NCBI GenBank assembly: GCA_003243195.1
Contig: QFQI01000001.1
Coordinates: 372,001 to 436,000 of the forward strand
Source: Sphingomonas taxi
GTDB taxonomy: Bacteria > Pseudomonadota > Alphaproteobacteria > Sphingomonadales > Sphingomonadaceae
Length of the DNA stretch: 64,000 nucleotides
Direction: 5' to 3'
The translations under genes were made by a program, and so were the position numbers. Shown in pieces: positions 1 to 10,887 of the stretch. The stretch's first letter is position 1; each line of letters begins with the position of its first letter. The notes beneath the pieces are model-generated. The model was not told the origin of the DNA, did no database searches, and saw only the letters and a list, made by a program, of their open reading frames with translations.

Positions 1-2
1 GG

Positions 3-53
3 GTCTCGGCGGCGGACGGGCTGCTCATCCCTCGTGCCGGGTACTGGAACTAG
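3..53 (+). CDS. possible C-terminal end of an upstream gene (partial)
   Basis: An open frame runs from the left edge to a TAG at 51-53 and would end in ...RAGYWN. Only 16 codons are visible, so no family can be named. The frame has a G/C-rich third position like its neighbours, which is the only support. It could equally be chance. Confidence 0.25.
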   Translation, partial: VSAADGLLIPRAGYWN

Positions 54-100
54 CTTGATCTTCGTTGACCGGCGAGTGTCGGCTACATAATCCGATCCCG

Positions 101-463
101 ATGGGTGCACATCTTTCCAGCTATGCGTTCCTCGCACTTACCGCTTGCATAGGGTGCGCGCCGGCACCTGAGCCAGATATCTATCAGGTGGGATACGGCC
201 CAACACAGTATCTGCCTCTGTCGGGAGGGTACGCGCGGGACTATATAGACGAGGACGTCCGCAGGGTTCCGGCTGCGATCCGTCGTTGCGGAGCGCGGTT
301 CCTCGCCTTCAACGGCGAAATCACCGACGGCGGGGAAGAAGCCTACTTCGCGGTGACAAAGTCGGGCAGCGTCGGATGCGTGAAACGCGCGCTGCCGCAG
401 GGTACGGTTGAACCCGCACCATCGGTGATCGTCGACCTGCTTCGGAAGAAGCGGAGCAACTAG
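101..463 (+). CDS. small predicted lipoprotein, unknown function
   Basis: The product is about 120 residues and I do not recognise it. The ATG at 101 is preferred over the upstream in-frame start at 65 because it puts a short hydrophobic stretch (SSYAFLALTACIGC) at the N-terminus, with a lipobox-like LTAC. This suggests export and lipid attachment. The mature part is Tyr/Pro-rich at first and has two further Cys (in RRCGAR and VGCVK) that could pair in the periplasm. The GC content is lower than in the following acnA gene. It stands alone, separated from acnA by a palindromic repeat. The lipoprotein call is an inference from the lipobox only. Confidence 0.5.
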   Translation: MGAHLSSYAFLALTACIGCAPAPEPDIYQVGYGPTQYLPLSGGYARDYIDEDVRRVPAAIRRCGARFLAFNGEITDGGEEAYFAVTKSGSVGCVKRALPQGTVEPAPSVIVDLLRKKRSN

Positions 464-489
464 AAAAACGTCCGCTTTCCACCAAGTAC

Positions 490-582
490 CGTCATTCCCG
501 CGCGGGCGGGAATCCAGAACCTCCGACCTTCCGGCTCCATCGACGGACCTGCGTCTGGATTCTCCCCTGCGCGGGAATGACG
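490..582. repeat. 93-bp palindromic repeat (REP/MITE-like), copy 1
   Basis: Two 29-nt arms, 490-518 (CGTCATTCCCGCG...GGGAATCCAGA) and 554-582, are inverted copies with three mismatches, separated by a 35-nt loop. A second, related element interrupted by an IS is present at 43579-44720. The element lies in the gap between the lipoprotein gene and acnA and could act as a transcription terminator or a mobile palindrome. The high arm identity and the second copy argue against chance. Confidence 0.8.
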
Positions 583-716
583 AAGCGCCCCCCCCTTTCG
601 CACCCGCGGTACGGCTGCTATCGCCCGCGGCGACCGAGAGTTTCGCTCCCGTCGATGCAGGCGATGCCACGAGCATGCCGCCGCGCGCGACGGCCCCGTG
701 AAGAAGGATCACGCCC

Positions 717-3404
<2,688 letters not shown>

Positions 3405-3433
3405 GCACGCGCGGTCCGTCAGGAGTGTTTGGG

Positions 3434-3460
3434 AAGGGAGGGCCGCTGGTCCTCCCTTTT
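3434..3460 (+). terminator. intrinsic terminator of acnA
   Basis: An 11-bp stem (AAGGGAGGGCC 3434-3444 with GGTCCTCCCTT 3448-3458, one G-U pair) closes on a 3-nt loop and is followed by TT, giving a 4-nt T run from 3457 to 3460. It starts 30 bp after the acnA stop. It overlaps the most 5' possible start (GTG 3425) of the next frame, which makes that start unlikely. Confidence 0.85.
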
Positions 3461-3478
3461 CGCGTGGGGGGTGGTGAG

Positions 3479-3778
3479 TTGAGCGACGAATACGTGTACG
3501 ACGAGGCGACCGGCGAATGGGTGCCGGCGGGTGAGGCCAGCGCGGCGGCGCCGGCGGCGGAGGGTGTCGAGGTGCGCGATGCCGTCGGCAATGTGCTGGC
3601 CGATGGCGACGCGGTGACGCTGATCAAGGATCTGAAGGTGAAGGGCACCAGCCAGACGCTGAAGCGCGGCACCGCGATCCGGTCGATCCGGCTGACCGGC
3701 GATCCGCAGGAGATCGACTGCCGCTTCGACGGGATCAAGGGGCTGGTGCTGCGCGCGGAGTTCGTGAGGAAGCGGTGA
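3479..3778 (+). CDS. PhnA/YjdM C-terminal-domain protein without the zinc ribbon
   Basis: The C-terminal 65 residues match the PhnA-type domain: VRDAVGNVLADGDAVTLIKDLKVKG, then LKRGT, then EIDCRFDGIKGLVLRAEFVRK. The full-length family (alkylphosphonate-uptake-associated YjdM) has an N-terminal four-Cys zinc ribbon. Here that is replaced by a short acidic and Ala-rich stretch with no CxxC pair. I chose TTG at 3479 (LSDEYVYDEATGEW), with a G-rich site just upstream, because the start at 3425 lies ahead of and inside the acnA terminator; GTG 3464 is the alternative. The product is about 99 residues. Function is not established for the family, and the phosphonate link is historical only. Confidence 0.75.
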   Translation: MSDEYVYDEATGEWVPAGEASAAAPAAEGVEVRDAVGNVLADGDAVTLIKDLKVKGTSQTLKRGTAIRSIRLTGDPQEIDCRFDGIKGLVLRAEFVRKR

Positions 3779-3786
3779 GGCCTGCC

Positions 3787-3820
3787 CCCGGTCATGCCCG
3801 CGGGGGCGGGCATGACCGGG
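3787..3820. terminator. bidirectional hairpin between convergent genes
   Basis: A perfect 15-bp inverted repeat (CCCGGTCATGCCCGC 3787-3801 with its complement 3806-3820) has a 4-nt loop. It lies between the PhnA-like stop and the end of the convergent permease gene. There is no long T tract, but position and stem strength suggest termination in both directions. Confidence 0.7.
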
Positions 3821-3827
3821 CGGCGGT

Positions 3828-5219
3828 TTACGCCACCACGGCGCGCTTCCTTCCCCATGCGAAATACAGCACCAGCCCGGCGACGTTCCACAGCGCGAAG
3901 TAGAGCTGCGTCTTCTGCGGCAGGCTGAAGAACAGATAGACGCAGCCGATCACGCCGAGCGCCCCGACCACCGGCGCCAGCGGCGCGCGAAACGTCCGCT
4001 CCGCCTCGGGCGCGCGCACCCGCATCACCATCATGCACACGCACACCGCGACGAACGCGGCGAGCGTGCCGGCGTTGGCGAGCGCGGCGATGGCGTCGAT
4101 CGGCATCACCCCGGCGATCACCGCGACCAGCGCGGCGGTGATGAGCGTGATCCGCACCGGCGCGCCGCGCCGCGACACCGCCGCGAGCGATTCCGGGAGC
4201 AGCCCGTCGCGCGCCATCACGAAGAAGATCCGGCTCTGCCCGAACAGGAAGCCGAGCAGCACCGTGGGCAGCGCGATCACCGCGCTGGCCGCCAGGAAGG
4301 TCGCGAAGCCGGGGCGGCCAATATCGCGCAGGATCAGCGCCAGCGGCTCGGGCGAACCGGCGAAGCGCGTGTAGGCCAGCGCGCCGACCGCGGCGATCGC
4401 GACCCCGACGTAGATCACGATGCACCCCAGCATCGACCCGACGATGCCGATCGACAGGTCGCGCTTCGGGTTCTTCGTCTCCTCCGCCGCGGTCGAGATC
4501 GCGTCGAAACCGTAGAAGGCGAAGAAGATGATCGCCGCCGCCGCCATCACCCCGCGCTCCTTGCCGTCGCCGTCGACCGACGCGGTGAAGCCGTGCGGCA
4601 TGAACGGGTGGAGGTTGCCGGCGTCGAAATGCGGCAGCGCGACCGCGACGAACACCGCCAGCGCGACCAGCTTCACCGCGACCAGCAGCGCGTTGAGCGT
4701 CGCGCTCTCCTTTGTGCCGAGCGTCAGCAGTCCGGCGACCACCGCGATGATGAACACCGCCGGCAGGTTGACCACGCCGCCCAGTTCGGGGCCGCTGGTG
4801 AGCGCGGCGGGAAAGCCCAGCGGCGTCAGCAGCGCCGACGCATAGCCCGACCAGCCGACCGCCACCGTCGAGACGACCAGCGAATATTCGAGGATCAGCG
4901 ACCAGCCGATCACCCAGGCGATCACCTCCCCCAGCACGACATAACTGTAGGTATAGGCGCTGCCCGAGGCCGGGATCATCGTCGCCATCTCGGCATAGGC
5001 GAGCGCGGCGCAGGCGCAGATCGCGCCGGCGATCGCGAAGCTGAGCATCACCGCCGGGCCGGCGCGGTCCGCGCCGACGCCGATCAGCGTCAGGATGCCG
5101 GTGCCGACGATCGCCCCCACCCCCAGCGCCACCAGATGCGGCCACGACAGCGTGCGCGCCAGCACCGCGCCGCCGCCGTGCTCGACCGCGATCGGCTTGC
5201 GCCGGAACAGACTGGACAT
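3828..5219 (-). CDS. APC-superfamily amino acid permease (CAT/YfnA type)
   Basis: This is a polytopic inner-membrane transporter of 463 residues with roughly 12 or more hydrophobic segments. It probably imports a cationic or other amino acid. The N-terminal signature is typical of the cationic amino acid transporter branch: LSWPHLVALGVGAIVGTGIL, then AALAYAEMATMIPASGSAYT, then the TM6 region YGFDAISTAAEETKNPKRD. The start at 5219 (MSSLFRRKP) is chosen over the frame opening at 5279 because AGGGGAG lies 6-12 bases upstream. Substrate specificity cannot be read from the sequence. It ends convergently with the PhnA-like gene. Confidence 0.9.
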   Translation of the reverse strand: MSSLFRRKPIAVEHGGGAVLARTLSWPHLVALGVGAIVGTGILTLIGVGADRAGPAVMLSFAIAGAICACAALAYAEMATMIPASGSAYTYSYVVLGEVIAWVIGWSLILEYSLVVSTVAVGWSGYASALLTPLGFPAALTSGPELGGVVNLPAVFIIAVVAGLLTLGTKESATLNALLVAVKLVALAVFVAVALPHFDAGNLHPFMPHGFTASVDGDGKERGVMAAAAIIFFAFYGFDAISTAAEETKNPKRDLSIGIVGSMLGCIVIYVGVAIAAVGALAYTRFAGSPEPLALILRDIGRPGFATFLAASAVIALPTVLLGFLFGQSRIFFVMARDGLLPESLAAVSRRGAPVRITLITAALVAVIAGVMPIDAIAALANAGTLAAFVAVCVCMMVMRVRAPEAERTFRAPLAPVVGALGVIGCVYLFFSLPQKTQLYFALWNVAGLVLYFAWGRKRAVVA

Positions 5220-5346
5220 GCACTCCCCTTTTATCGTTCGTCGCGACCGTAACAGATGTGACTTTGGATGGGGAGCCACCCTCCCGCCGCCGTGATGGAC
5301 GCGCGGGGCGGGGATAACGAACGGGTTTCCGCGCCGACGAACCGGC

Positions 5347-5778
5347 TCATCCCTCGACCGGCGACACCCCCAGCCGCGGGATCTCGATCGCGGGGCATCG
5401 GTTCATCACCACCTTCAGTCCGGCGGCCTCAGCGCGGGCGGCGGCGGCCTCGTCGACGACGTCGAGTTGCATCCACACCGATTTGGCGCCGATCGCGATC
5501 GCCTGATCCACCACCGCGCCGGCTTCGGAGGAGCGGCGGAAGATGTCGACCATGTCGATCGGCACGCCTATCTGCGCCAGGTCGCGGAAGACGAACTCGC
5601 CATGGACATGCTCGCCGGTGATCTGCGGATTGACCGGGATCACGCGGTAACCGTGCGCCTGCAACGTCGCCATCACGCCGTTCGAGGGCCGCGTCGGGCG
5701 GTCGGAGGCGCCGACCAGCGCCACCGTGCGGGTTTCCTCCAGCAACGCCCTGATCTCGGCATCGGTGCTCAGCGGCAT
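5347..5778 (-). CDS. CoA-binding domain protein (YccU-like)
   Basis: The product is a 143-residue single Rossmann-type CoA-binding domain: TVALVGASDRPTRPSNGVM near residue 20, GYRVIPVNPQ near 45, and WMQLDVVDEAAAARAEAAGL near 100. This is the fold of the succinyl-CoA synthetase alpha N-terminus, found alone in the YccU family. The biological role is unknown. The start at 5778 has AAGGAGAG just upstream, better than the earlier frame opening. It follows apbC on the same strand with an 80-bp gap and may be co-transcribed. Confidence 0.9.
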   Translation of the reverse strand: MPLSTDAEIRALLEETRTVALVGASDRPTRPSNGVMATLQAHGYRVIPVNPQITGEHVHGEFVFRDLAQIGVPIDMVDIFRRSSEAGAVVDQAIAIGAKSVWMQLDVVDEAAAARAEAAGLKVVMNRCPAIEIPRLGVSPVEG

Positions 5779-5856
5779 GTCACACTCTCCTTTGCGCAAA
5801 GAACGGACGGGCGGGCCGCTTGTTGCGCCAACAGCGCGCTCGGGCGGCGCCCGCCC

Positions 5857-6813
5857 TCAATGCGCCGCCAGCCAGCCGGCGACCTGCGCCGCGATCGGCG
5901 CGAACACGCGGTCGTCGTCGCGCGCCGCGGGCGGCTCGCCGGCGTCGGAGGCGGTGCGGATCGCGATGTCGAGCGGAACGCGGCCGAGGAAGGGGATGCC
6001 GGCCTCCACCGCCGCCGCCTCCGCCCCGCCGCGCCCGAACGGATCGGACACCTCGCCGCAATGCGGACAGGCATAGCCGGCCATGTTCTCGACCAGCCCG
6101 ATGATCGGCACGCCGGCCTTGGCGAACAGGTCGATCGCCCGCCGCGCGTCGATCAGCGCCAGATCCTGCGGTGTGGAGACGATCACCGCGCCGGCCGGTC
6201 GATGCTTCTGCACCATCGTCAGTTGCACGTCGCCGGTGCCCGGCGGCAGGTCGACCACCAACGTGTCGGTCGCCCCCCAGTCACCGTCGATCAACTGGCC
6301 CAGCGCGCCGGCGGTCATCGGCCCGCGCCACGCGATCGCGCGACCCGGCTCCACCAACTGCCCCATCGACAGCAGCGGGACGCCATAGGGGGTCGCAACC
6401 GGCAACAGCACCTTGTCGCGCGCCTGCGGCCGGCTGCCCTCCACCGCCATCAGCCGCGGCTGCGACGGACCGTAGATGTCGGCATCGACCAGCCCGGTGC
6501 GCCGCCCGGCGCGCGCCAGCGCGATGGCAAGGTTGGCCGACAGCGTGGACTTGCCCACCCCGCCCTTGCCGCTCGCCACCGCGACGATGCGGCGCGCGAC
6601 GCGCTCGGCGGTGACGACGGTGCGCACCTCGTGACCAGGCAGCGCCGCGGCCATCCGCACGCTCGCCTCCAGCGCGTCGCGCGCCGTCGGGTCGAGCCCG
6701 CTGGCGTCGATCACCACGCCGATCCGCGTGCCCTCGATTCGCACGGTGGCACGCTCGCCCGCGACCGCCCGCACCGCGCCGATAACGGCGGCTTGCGCCT
6801 CTTTCTCGCTCAT
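5857..6813 (-). CDS. apbC: Fe-S cluster carrier ATPase, Mrp/ApbC family
   Basis: It is a cytoplasmic P-loop ATPase that holds and delivers [4Fe-4S] clusters to apoproteins. The 318 residues comprise an N-terminal DUF59-like segment (1-70) and a deviant Walker A GKGGVGKS at 82-89. These are followed by DADIYGPSQPRLM, then VDLPPGTGDVQLT and the cluster-binding CPHC pair in MAGYACPHCGE. Length and motif order match bacterial Mrp. It is transcribed divergently from hflKC across a 73-bp gap that must hold both promoters. Confidence 0.95.
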   Translation of the reverse strand: MSEKEAQAAVIGAVRAVAGERATVRIEGTRIGVVIDASGLDPTARDALEASVRMAAALPGHEVRTVVTAERVARRIVAVASGKGGVGKSTLSANLAIALARAGRRTGLVDADIYGPSQPRLMAVEGSRPQARDKVLLPVATPYGVPLLSMGQLVEPGRAIAWRGPMTAGALGQLIDGDWGATDTLVVDLPPGTGDVQLTMVQKHRPAGAVIVSTPQDLALIDARRAIDLFAKAGVPIIGLVENMAGYACPHCGEVSDPFGRGGAEAAAVEAGIPFLGRVPLDIAIRTASDAGEPPAARDDDRVFAPIAAQVAGWLAAH

Positions 6814-6886
6814 GGTGGCGATCCGTTACGCCCGAAGCGCGCGCTTGCCACTGTTTTTCGCGATCCGCGCTCCTATAAAGACCGAT

Positions 6887-8026
6887 ATGACCACCTTGCG
6901 ACGCTGGCTACGGCGCCCGATCATCCTCGCTGCGGAGAACAATGGCCCACCCAGGGGGCCGTGGGGCGGAGGCGGCGACGACAGCGCCGGCCCGCGCAAC
7001 CCGTGGTCGGTGCCACCCGGCGGCCGCCGTACCTCGGCCAAACCGACCGCGCTCGACGATTTCCTGAAGAAGGCGCGCGGCGGCGGCTCGGGCGGCGGTG
7101 GCGGCGGACGGCCGCAACTGCCGCTGGGCGCGTCGGCGCGCAGCCTGTGGCTGATCGGCGGCGGGCTGCTGGTGGCATTGTGGATCCTGTTCACCAGCTT
7201 CCACCAGATCGGCCCGCAGCAGCGCGGCGTGGTGACCTATTTCGGGCGCTATTCCGGGATGCTGGAGCCGGGCATCCGCGTCACGCTGCCCGCGCCGATC
7301 GTCAACGTGACGAAGGTGGACGTGGAACAGGTGCGCACCGACGAATTCCCGCAGGACGGCGGGGAAACGGTGCTGACCGGCGACCAGAACATCATCGACC
7401 TGGCCTATACCGTGCGCTGGCGGGTGTCGGACGCGCGCAATTACGTGTTCGAGATCAAGGATCCGCAGGAGACGGTGCGCGCGACCGCGGAGAGCGCGAT
7501 GCGCGCGGTGCTGGCCACCACGACGCTGAACGAGGCGATCGGCGCCGGGCGCACCACGATCGAGGCGCGCGTGACGCAGATGATGCAGGAGGTGCTCGAC
7601 AGCTATCAGGCCGGGGTGCGCGTGCAGGGCGTGTCGATCAAGCAGGCGTCCGCGCCGCAGCAACTGGTCGACGATTTCAACGCCGTAACCGCCGCGCAGC
7701 AGGAAGCGGTCGGCAACCTCAACAACGCGCGCTCCTATTCGCAACAGGTGATCGCGCGCGCGCAGGGCGAGGCGGCGGCGTTCGACCAGGTCTATGCGCA
7801 ATATCGCCTCGCCCCCGAGGTGACGCGCCGGCGCATGTATTACGAGACGATGGAGGCCGTGCTGGCCAGGACCGACAAGACGATCGTGGAAGCGCCCGGC
7901 GTGATGCCGTACCTGCCGCTGGACCGTGCGCGGCGGCTGGTGGAGCCGACCACGACGGGCGGCGGCTCGTCGCCGGCGCCGGCGGCACCGGCGACGCCCG
8001 CCGCGACGCAGGGAGGGCAGCGCTGA
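6887..8026 (+). CDS. hflK: membrane protease regulator HflK
   Basis: It is an SPFH/stomatin-domain protein that forms a periplasmic complex with HflC and restrains FtsH. The start at 6887 (MTTLRRWLRRP) gives 379 residues. A Gly/Pro-rich cytoplasmic N-terminus (GPPRGPWGGGGDD..., GGGSGGGGGG) is followed by one TM helix near 90-110 (LWLIGGGLLVALWILFTSF). The SPFH domain then opens with QIGPQQRGVVTYFGRYSG, and the C-terminal tail is Ala/Pro/Thr-rich. Its TGA overlaps the hflC ATG (TGATG), so the two are translationally coupled. A TATAAA at 6874-6879 just upstream could be a -10 box, but the -35 is weak. Confidence 0.95.
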   Translation: MTTLRRWLRRPIILAAENNGPPRGPWGGGGDDSAGPRNPWSVPPGGRRTSAKPTALDDFLKKARGGGSGGGGGGRPQLPLGASARSLWLIGGGLLVALWILFTSFHQIGPQQRGVVTYFGRYSGMLEPGIRVTLPAPIVNVTKVDVEQVRTDEFPQDGGETVLTGDQNIIDLAYTVRWRVSDARNYVFEIKDPQETVRATAESAMRAVLATTTLNEAIGAGRTTIEARVTQMMQEVLDSYQAGVRVQGVSIKQASAPQQLVDDFNAVTAAQQEAVGNLNNARSYSQQVIARAQGEAAAFDQVYAQYRLAPEVTRRRMYYETMEAVLARTDKTIVEAPGVMPYLPLDRARRLVEPTTTGGGSSPAPAAPATPAATQGGQR

Positions 8027-8901
8027 TGTCGCAGTGGATGCGCAACCCGGTCGCGATCGGCCTGCTGGCGCTGGCGCTGGCGATCCTCGCCGCGGCGACC
8101 TTCGCAATCGTGCCGGAAACGCAGCAGGCGGTGGTGCTGCGGCTCAACAACCCGATCCGGCTGGTCAACCAGTGGCAGCCGGGCCAGACGATCGGCAACA
8201 CCGGCGCTGGCGTGATCGCGCGCGTGCCGTTCATCGACAAGATCGTGTGGATCGACAAGCGCGTGCTGGACGCCGACCTGGACAACACGCTGGTGCTGTC
8301 CACCGACCAGTTGCGGTTGAACGTCGACGCCTTCGCCCGTTTCCGCATCGTCGATCCGCTGCGCGCGGTGACCTCCACCGGCAGCACGTCGAACACCGAG
8401 GAGCGCGTGGCCGACCAGTTACGCCCGCTGCTGGGCACCGCGCTGCGCAACGAACTGGGCAAGGTGCCGTTCGCGACGCTGCTCAGCCCGGAGCGCGGGC
8501 GGGTGATGGACGCTATCCAGAATTCGCTGCAACGCGACGTCCGCCAATATGGCGCGGAGATCGTCGACGTGCGCATCAAGCACGCCGACCTGCCCGACGG
8601 CAGCCCGCTGGAAAGCGCGTTGCAGCGGATGCGCACCGCGCGCCAGCAGGAAGCGAACACGATCCGCGCGCAGGGGCAGAAGCAGGCGCAGATCGTCCGT
8701 GCCGAGGCCGACGCGCAGGCCGCGCGCATCTATGCCGAGGCGTTCAGCAAGGATGCGGATTTCTACGACTTCTACCGCGCGATGCAGAGCTATCGCCACA
8801 CGTTCGGGGTCGATGGCGGACAGCCGCCGGAAGGCGCGACCAACATCATCATGAGTCCGAACAATGGCTATCTTCGCGCGTTCGAGAACGGCGGTCGGTA
8901 G
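8026..8901 (+). CDS. hflC: membrane protease regulator HflC
   Basis: It is the partner of HflK in the FtsH-regulating complex. The 291 residues have one N-terminal TM anchor (AIGLLALALAILAAATFAIV, about residues 8-27) and an SPFH domain: FAIVPETQQAVVLRLNNPI, then VPFIDKIVWIDKRVLD. A coiled-coil region rich in Gln/Ala follows (RTARQQEANTIRAQGQKQAQ, then AEADAQAARIYAEAFSKD). It ends with FENGGR. The ATG at 8026 overlaps the hflK stop. The canonical hflK-hflC order, followed by a DegP-type protease, groups envelope quality-control functions. Confidence 0.95.
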   Translation: MSQWMRNPVAIGLLALALAILAAATFAIVPETQQAVVLRLNNPIRLVNQWQPGQTIGNTGAGVIARVPFIDKIVWIDKRVLDADLDNTLVLSTDQLRLNVDAFARFRIVDPLRAVTSTGSTSNTEERVADQLRPLLGTALRNELGKVPFATLLSPERGRVMDAIQNSLQRDVRQYGAEIVDVRIKHADLPDGSPLESALQRMRTARQQEANTIRAQGQKQAQIVRAEADAQAARIYAEAFSKDADFYDFYRAMQSYRHTFGVDGGQPPEGATNIIMSPNNGYLRAFENGGR

Positions 8902-9002
8902 AAACCGGCCCGATGGGGCGTTCACATTCAAACGCCGTTCATCGCGACTTCGGCACGACGGACGGCAATGTCTTTCCTTTCTGATCGGATGACCAAGAGG
9001 AC

Positions 9003-10547
9003 ATGAAAAAAGTGCGCTACGCCTACGCCCTCACCGGTGCTCTGCTGATCGGCGGCACCGCGGCGTCCTTGACGTTGCAGAACCCGGCCACCGCGCAGAT
9101 CGCGCAGAACGAGCCGGGCGCGATCAACGCCGCCACCCCGCGTGCCGGCGCGCCGATGAGCTTCGCCGACATGGTCGCCAAGCTGCAACCGGCGGTGGTC
9201 AACATCTCCACGACGCAGAAGGTGACCGTGCAGCAGCCGACGAACCCGTTCGCGGGCACGCCGTTCGGCGACCTGTTCGGCCAGTTCGGCGGCGGCGGCG
9301 GCGGCGCGCCGGTGACGCGCGAGGGCCAGTCGCTGGGATCGGGCTTCCTGATCTCGGCCGATGGCTATGTCGTCACCAACAACCACGTCATCGCCCCGGC
9401 CGAACGTGGCGCGACGGTCGAGTCGATCATGGTCACCTTGCAGGACCGCAAGGAATACAAGGCCAAGCTGATCGGGCGCGATCCGACCTCGGACCTGGCG
9501 GTGCTGAAGATCACCTCCCCCACCCCGCTCCCGTTCGTGAAGCTGGGCGATTCGAGCCGCGCGCGCGTCGGCGACTGGGTGGTGGCGATCGGCCAGCCGT
9601 TCGGGCTGGGCGGCACGGTGACGGCCGGTATCGTCTCGGCGGTGCATCGCTCTACCGGTCAGCCGGGTCCTTTCGACACGTTCATCCAGACCGACGCCGC
9701 GATCAACCGTGGCAATTCGGGCGGCCCGATGTTCAACCTGAACGGCGAGGTGATCGGCATCAATTCGCAGATCTTCTCGCAGACCGGCGGCAACATCGGC
9801 ATCGGCTTCGCGATTCCCGCGACCGAGGCGAAGCCGATCATCGCCACGCTGATGAAGGGGCAGTCGGTCCAGCGCGGCTATCTGGGCGTCGGCATCCAGC
9901 CGGTCGACGAGAATATCGCCGCGGCGCTGGGGCTGCCCAAGGACCAGGGCGAGATCATCGGCCGCGTCGAACCCGATGGCCCGGGCGCGAAAGCGGGGTT
10001 GCGTCCCGGCGACGTGGTGACCGCGATCAACGGCGAGGCGGTGACGCCGCAGCGTACGCTGTCGTCGCTGGTGGCGGGCGCGACGCCCGGCTCCACGATC
10101 CGCATGGACGTGATCCGCGCCGGCAAGCGCCAGACGATCTCGGCGACGGTGGCGACGCGGCCGACCGACGATCAGCTCGAGGCGCTCAACGGTGGCGGCG
10201 ATGGCGATGACGGTCTGTCCGACGACGATGGCGGCGCGCAGGCGACGCCGGGTTCCAGCTCGCTGGGCATCACCGTGCAGCCGCTGACGCCGCAGATCGC
10301 GCGCTCGATCGGCGTCGATTCCACCGTGCAGGGCGTGGTGGTGAGTTCGGTGGATCCGTCCAGCGACGCCGGCCAGAAGCTGAAGCGCGGCGACGTGATC
10401 TCCTCGATCAACTCGCAGCCGGTGCGCACCGGCGCCGATGCGGCGCGGATCGTCGCCGCCGCCAAGGCGGCCGGGCGGCCGCAGGTGCTGCTGAACGTCA
10501 CGCGCGGGCGGCAGGGCGGCGGCTTCATCGCGGTGAAGATCAAATAG
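9003..10547 (+). CDS. periplasmic serine protease/chaperone of the DegP/HtrA family
   Basis: It degrades or refolds damaged envelope proteins. The 514 residues start with a cleavable signal peptide (about 1-30: VRYAYALTGALLIGGTAASL). The catalytic triad is visible as H128 (VVTNNHVIAP), D164 (PTSDLAVLKI) and S239 (RGNSGGPMF). A PDZ domain follows (about 290-385, RGYLGVGIQPVDENIAAALG). A Gly/Asp-rich linker (GGGDGDDGLSDDDGG) leads to a second, shorter PDZ-like domain to the C-terminus. The ATG at 9003 has AAGAGG upstream. DegP, DegQ and MucD cannot be separated by reading alone. A 16-bp inverted repeat lies two bases after the stop. Confidence 0.93.
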   Translation: MKKVRYAYALTGALLIGGTAASLTLQNPATAQIAQNEPGAINAATPRAGAPMSFADMVAKLQPAVVNISTTQKVTVQQPTNPFAGTPFGDLFGQFGGGGGGAPVTREGQSLGSGFLISADGYVVTNNHVIAPAERGATVESIMVTLQDRKEYKAKLIGRDPTSDLAVLKITSPTPLPFVKLGDSSRARVGDWVVAIGQPFGLGGTVTAGIVSAVHRSTGQPGPFDTFIQTDAAINRGNSGGPMFNLNGEVIGINSQIFSQTGGNIGIGFAIPATEAKPIIATLMKGQSVQRGYLGVGIQPVDENIAAALGLPKDQGEIIGRVEPDGPGAKAGLRPGDVVTAINGEAVTPQRTLSSLVAGATPGSTIRMDVIRAGKRQTISATVATRPTDDQLEALNGGGDGDDGLSDDDGGAQATPGSSSLGITVQPLTPQIARSIGVDSTVQGVVVSSVDPSSDAGQKLKRGDVISSINSQPVRTGADAARIVAAAKAAGRPQVLLNVTRGRQGGGFIAVKIK

Positions 10548-10549
10548 AA

Positions 10550-10614
10550 ATTTCGGTCGTGCGTAGTGACTGTCGCCATGTTGACTCCGCCAGGTATTTA
10601 CGCACGATCGAAAT
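10550..10614. repeat. 16-bp inverted repeat downstream of the HtrA gene
   Basis: ATTTCGGTCGTGCGTA at 10550-10565 and TACGCACGATCGAAAT at 10599-10614 are complementary except for one G-T position, with a 33-nt loop. It begins two bases after the HtrA stop. A T-rich stretch (10625-10632) follows. It may be a terminator for the HtrA gene or a regulatory site for the small gene at 10688. Confidence 0.6.
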
Positions 10615-10687
10615 AGGCATTGCTCTTTTTTTATGCAGATTCTAGCTTTCATCTGCCGTTAAGCAGGCAAGCGTTGGAGTCCTGAAT

Positions 10688-10876
10688 ATGCCAAAAAGAG
10701 CTGTTCTAGCGATCGCTGCAATGTGTTCGGTCGCTTATCCGCCCTCGGTGAGTGCTGCTGCGAGCAATGCGGCCGCTAACATTGGTCGTAATTGCTTCGT
10801 GTGTATACCCACGGGTGGCGGTCGCGTGCACTGCACCATCATTCCTTGCGACGGGGACGGTGGAGGTTGGGCGTAA
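10688..10876 (+). CDS. tiny secreted Cys-containing peptide, unknown
   Basis: The 62-residue precursor has a clear signal peptide (MPKRAVLAIAAMCSVAYPPS, cleavage probably near SVSAA). The mature part is about 38 residues with four Cys in a C-x2-C ... C-x4-C arrangement (NCFVCIPTGGG, then VHCTIIPCDGDGGG). I do not recognise a family. A GGAG site is seven or eight bases upstream of the ATG. The DNA is lower in GC than its neighbours. The gene has its own intrinsic terminator at 10888-10918, so it is a separate transcription unit. It could be a disulfide-bonded envelope peptide, a metal-binding peptide or a bacteriocin-like product; none is demonstrated. Confidence 0.6.
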   Translation: MPKRAVLAIAAMCSVAYPPSVSAAASNAAANIGRNCFVCIPTGGGRVHCTIIPCDGDGGGWA

Positions 10877-10887
10877 GCCTTCGCTTG

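Noticed and set aside
3781..3825. possible copy 3 of the palindromic repeat
   Set aside because: The GTCATGCCCGC hairpin shares a few bases with the repeat arms but is a simple 15-bp terminator between convergent genes without the 29-nt arm.
5467..8901. 1144-residue frame covering three genes
   Set aside because: Only the last part is real (hflC, 8026-8901). The earlier part reads through the permease-side genes and hflK in the wrong frame.
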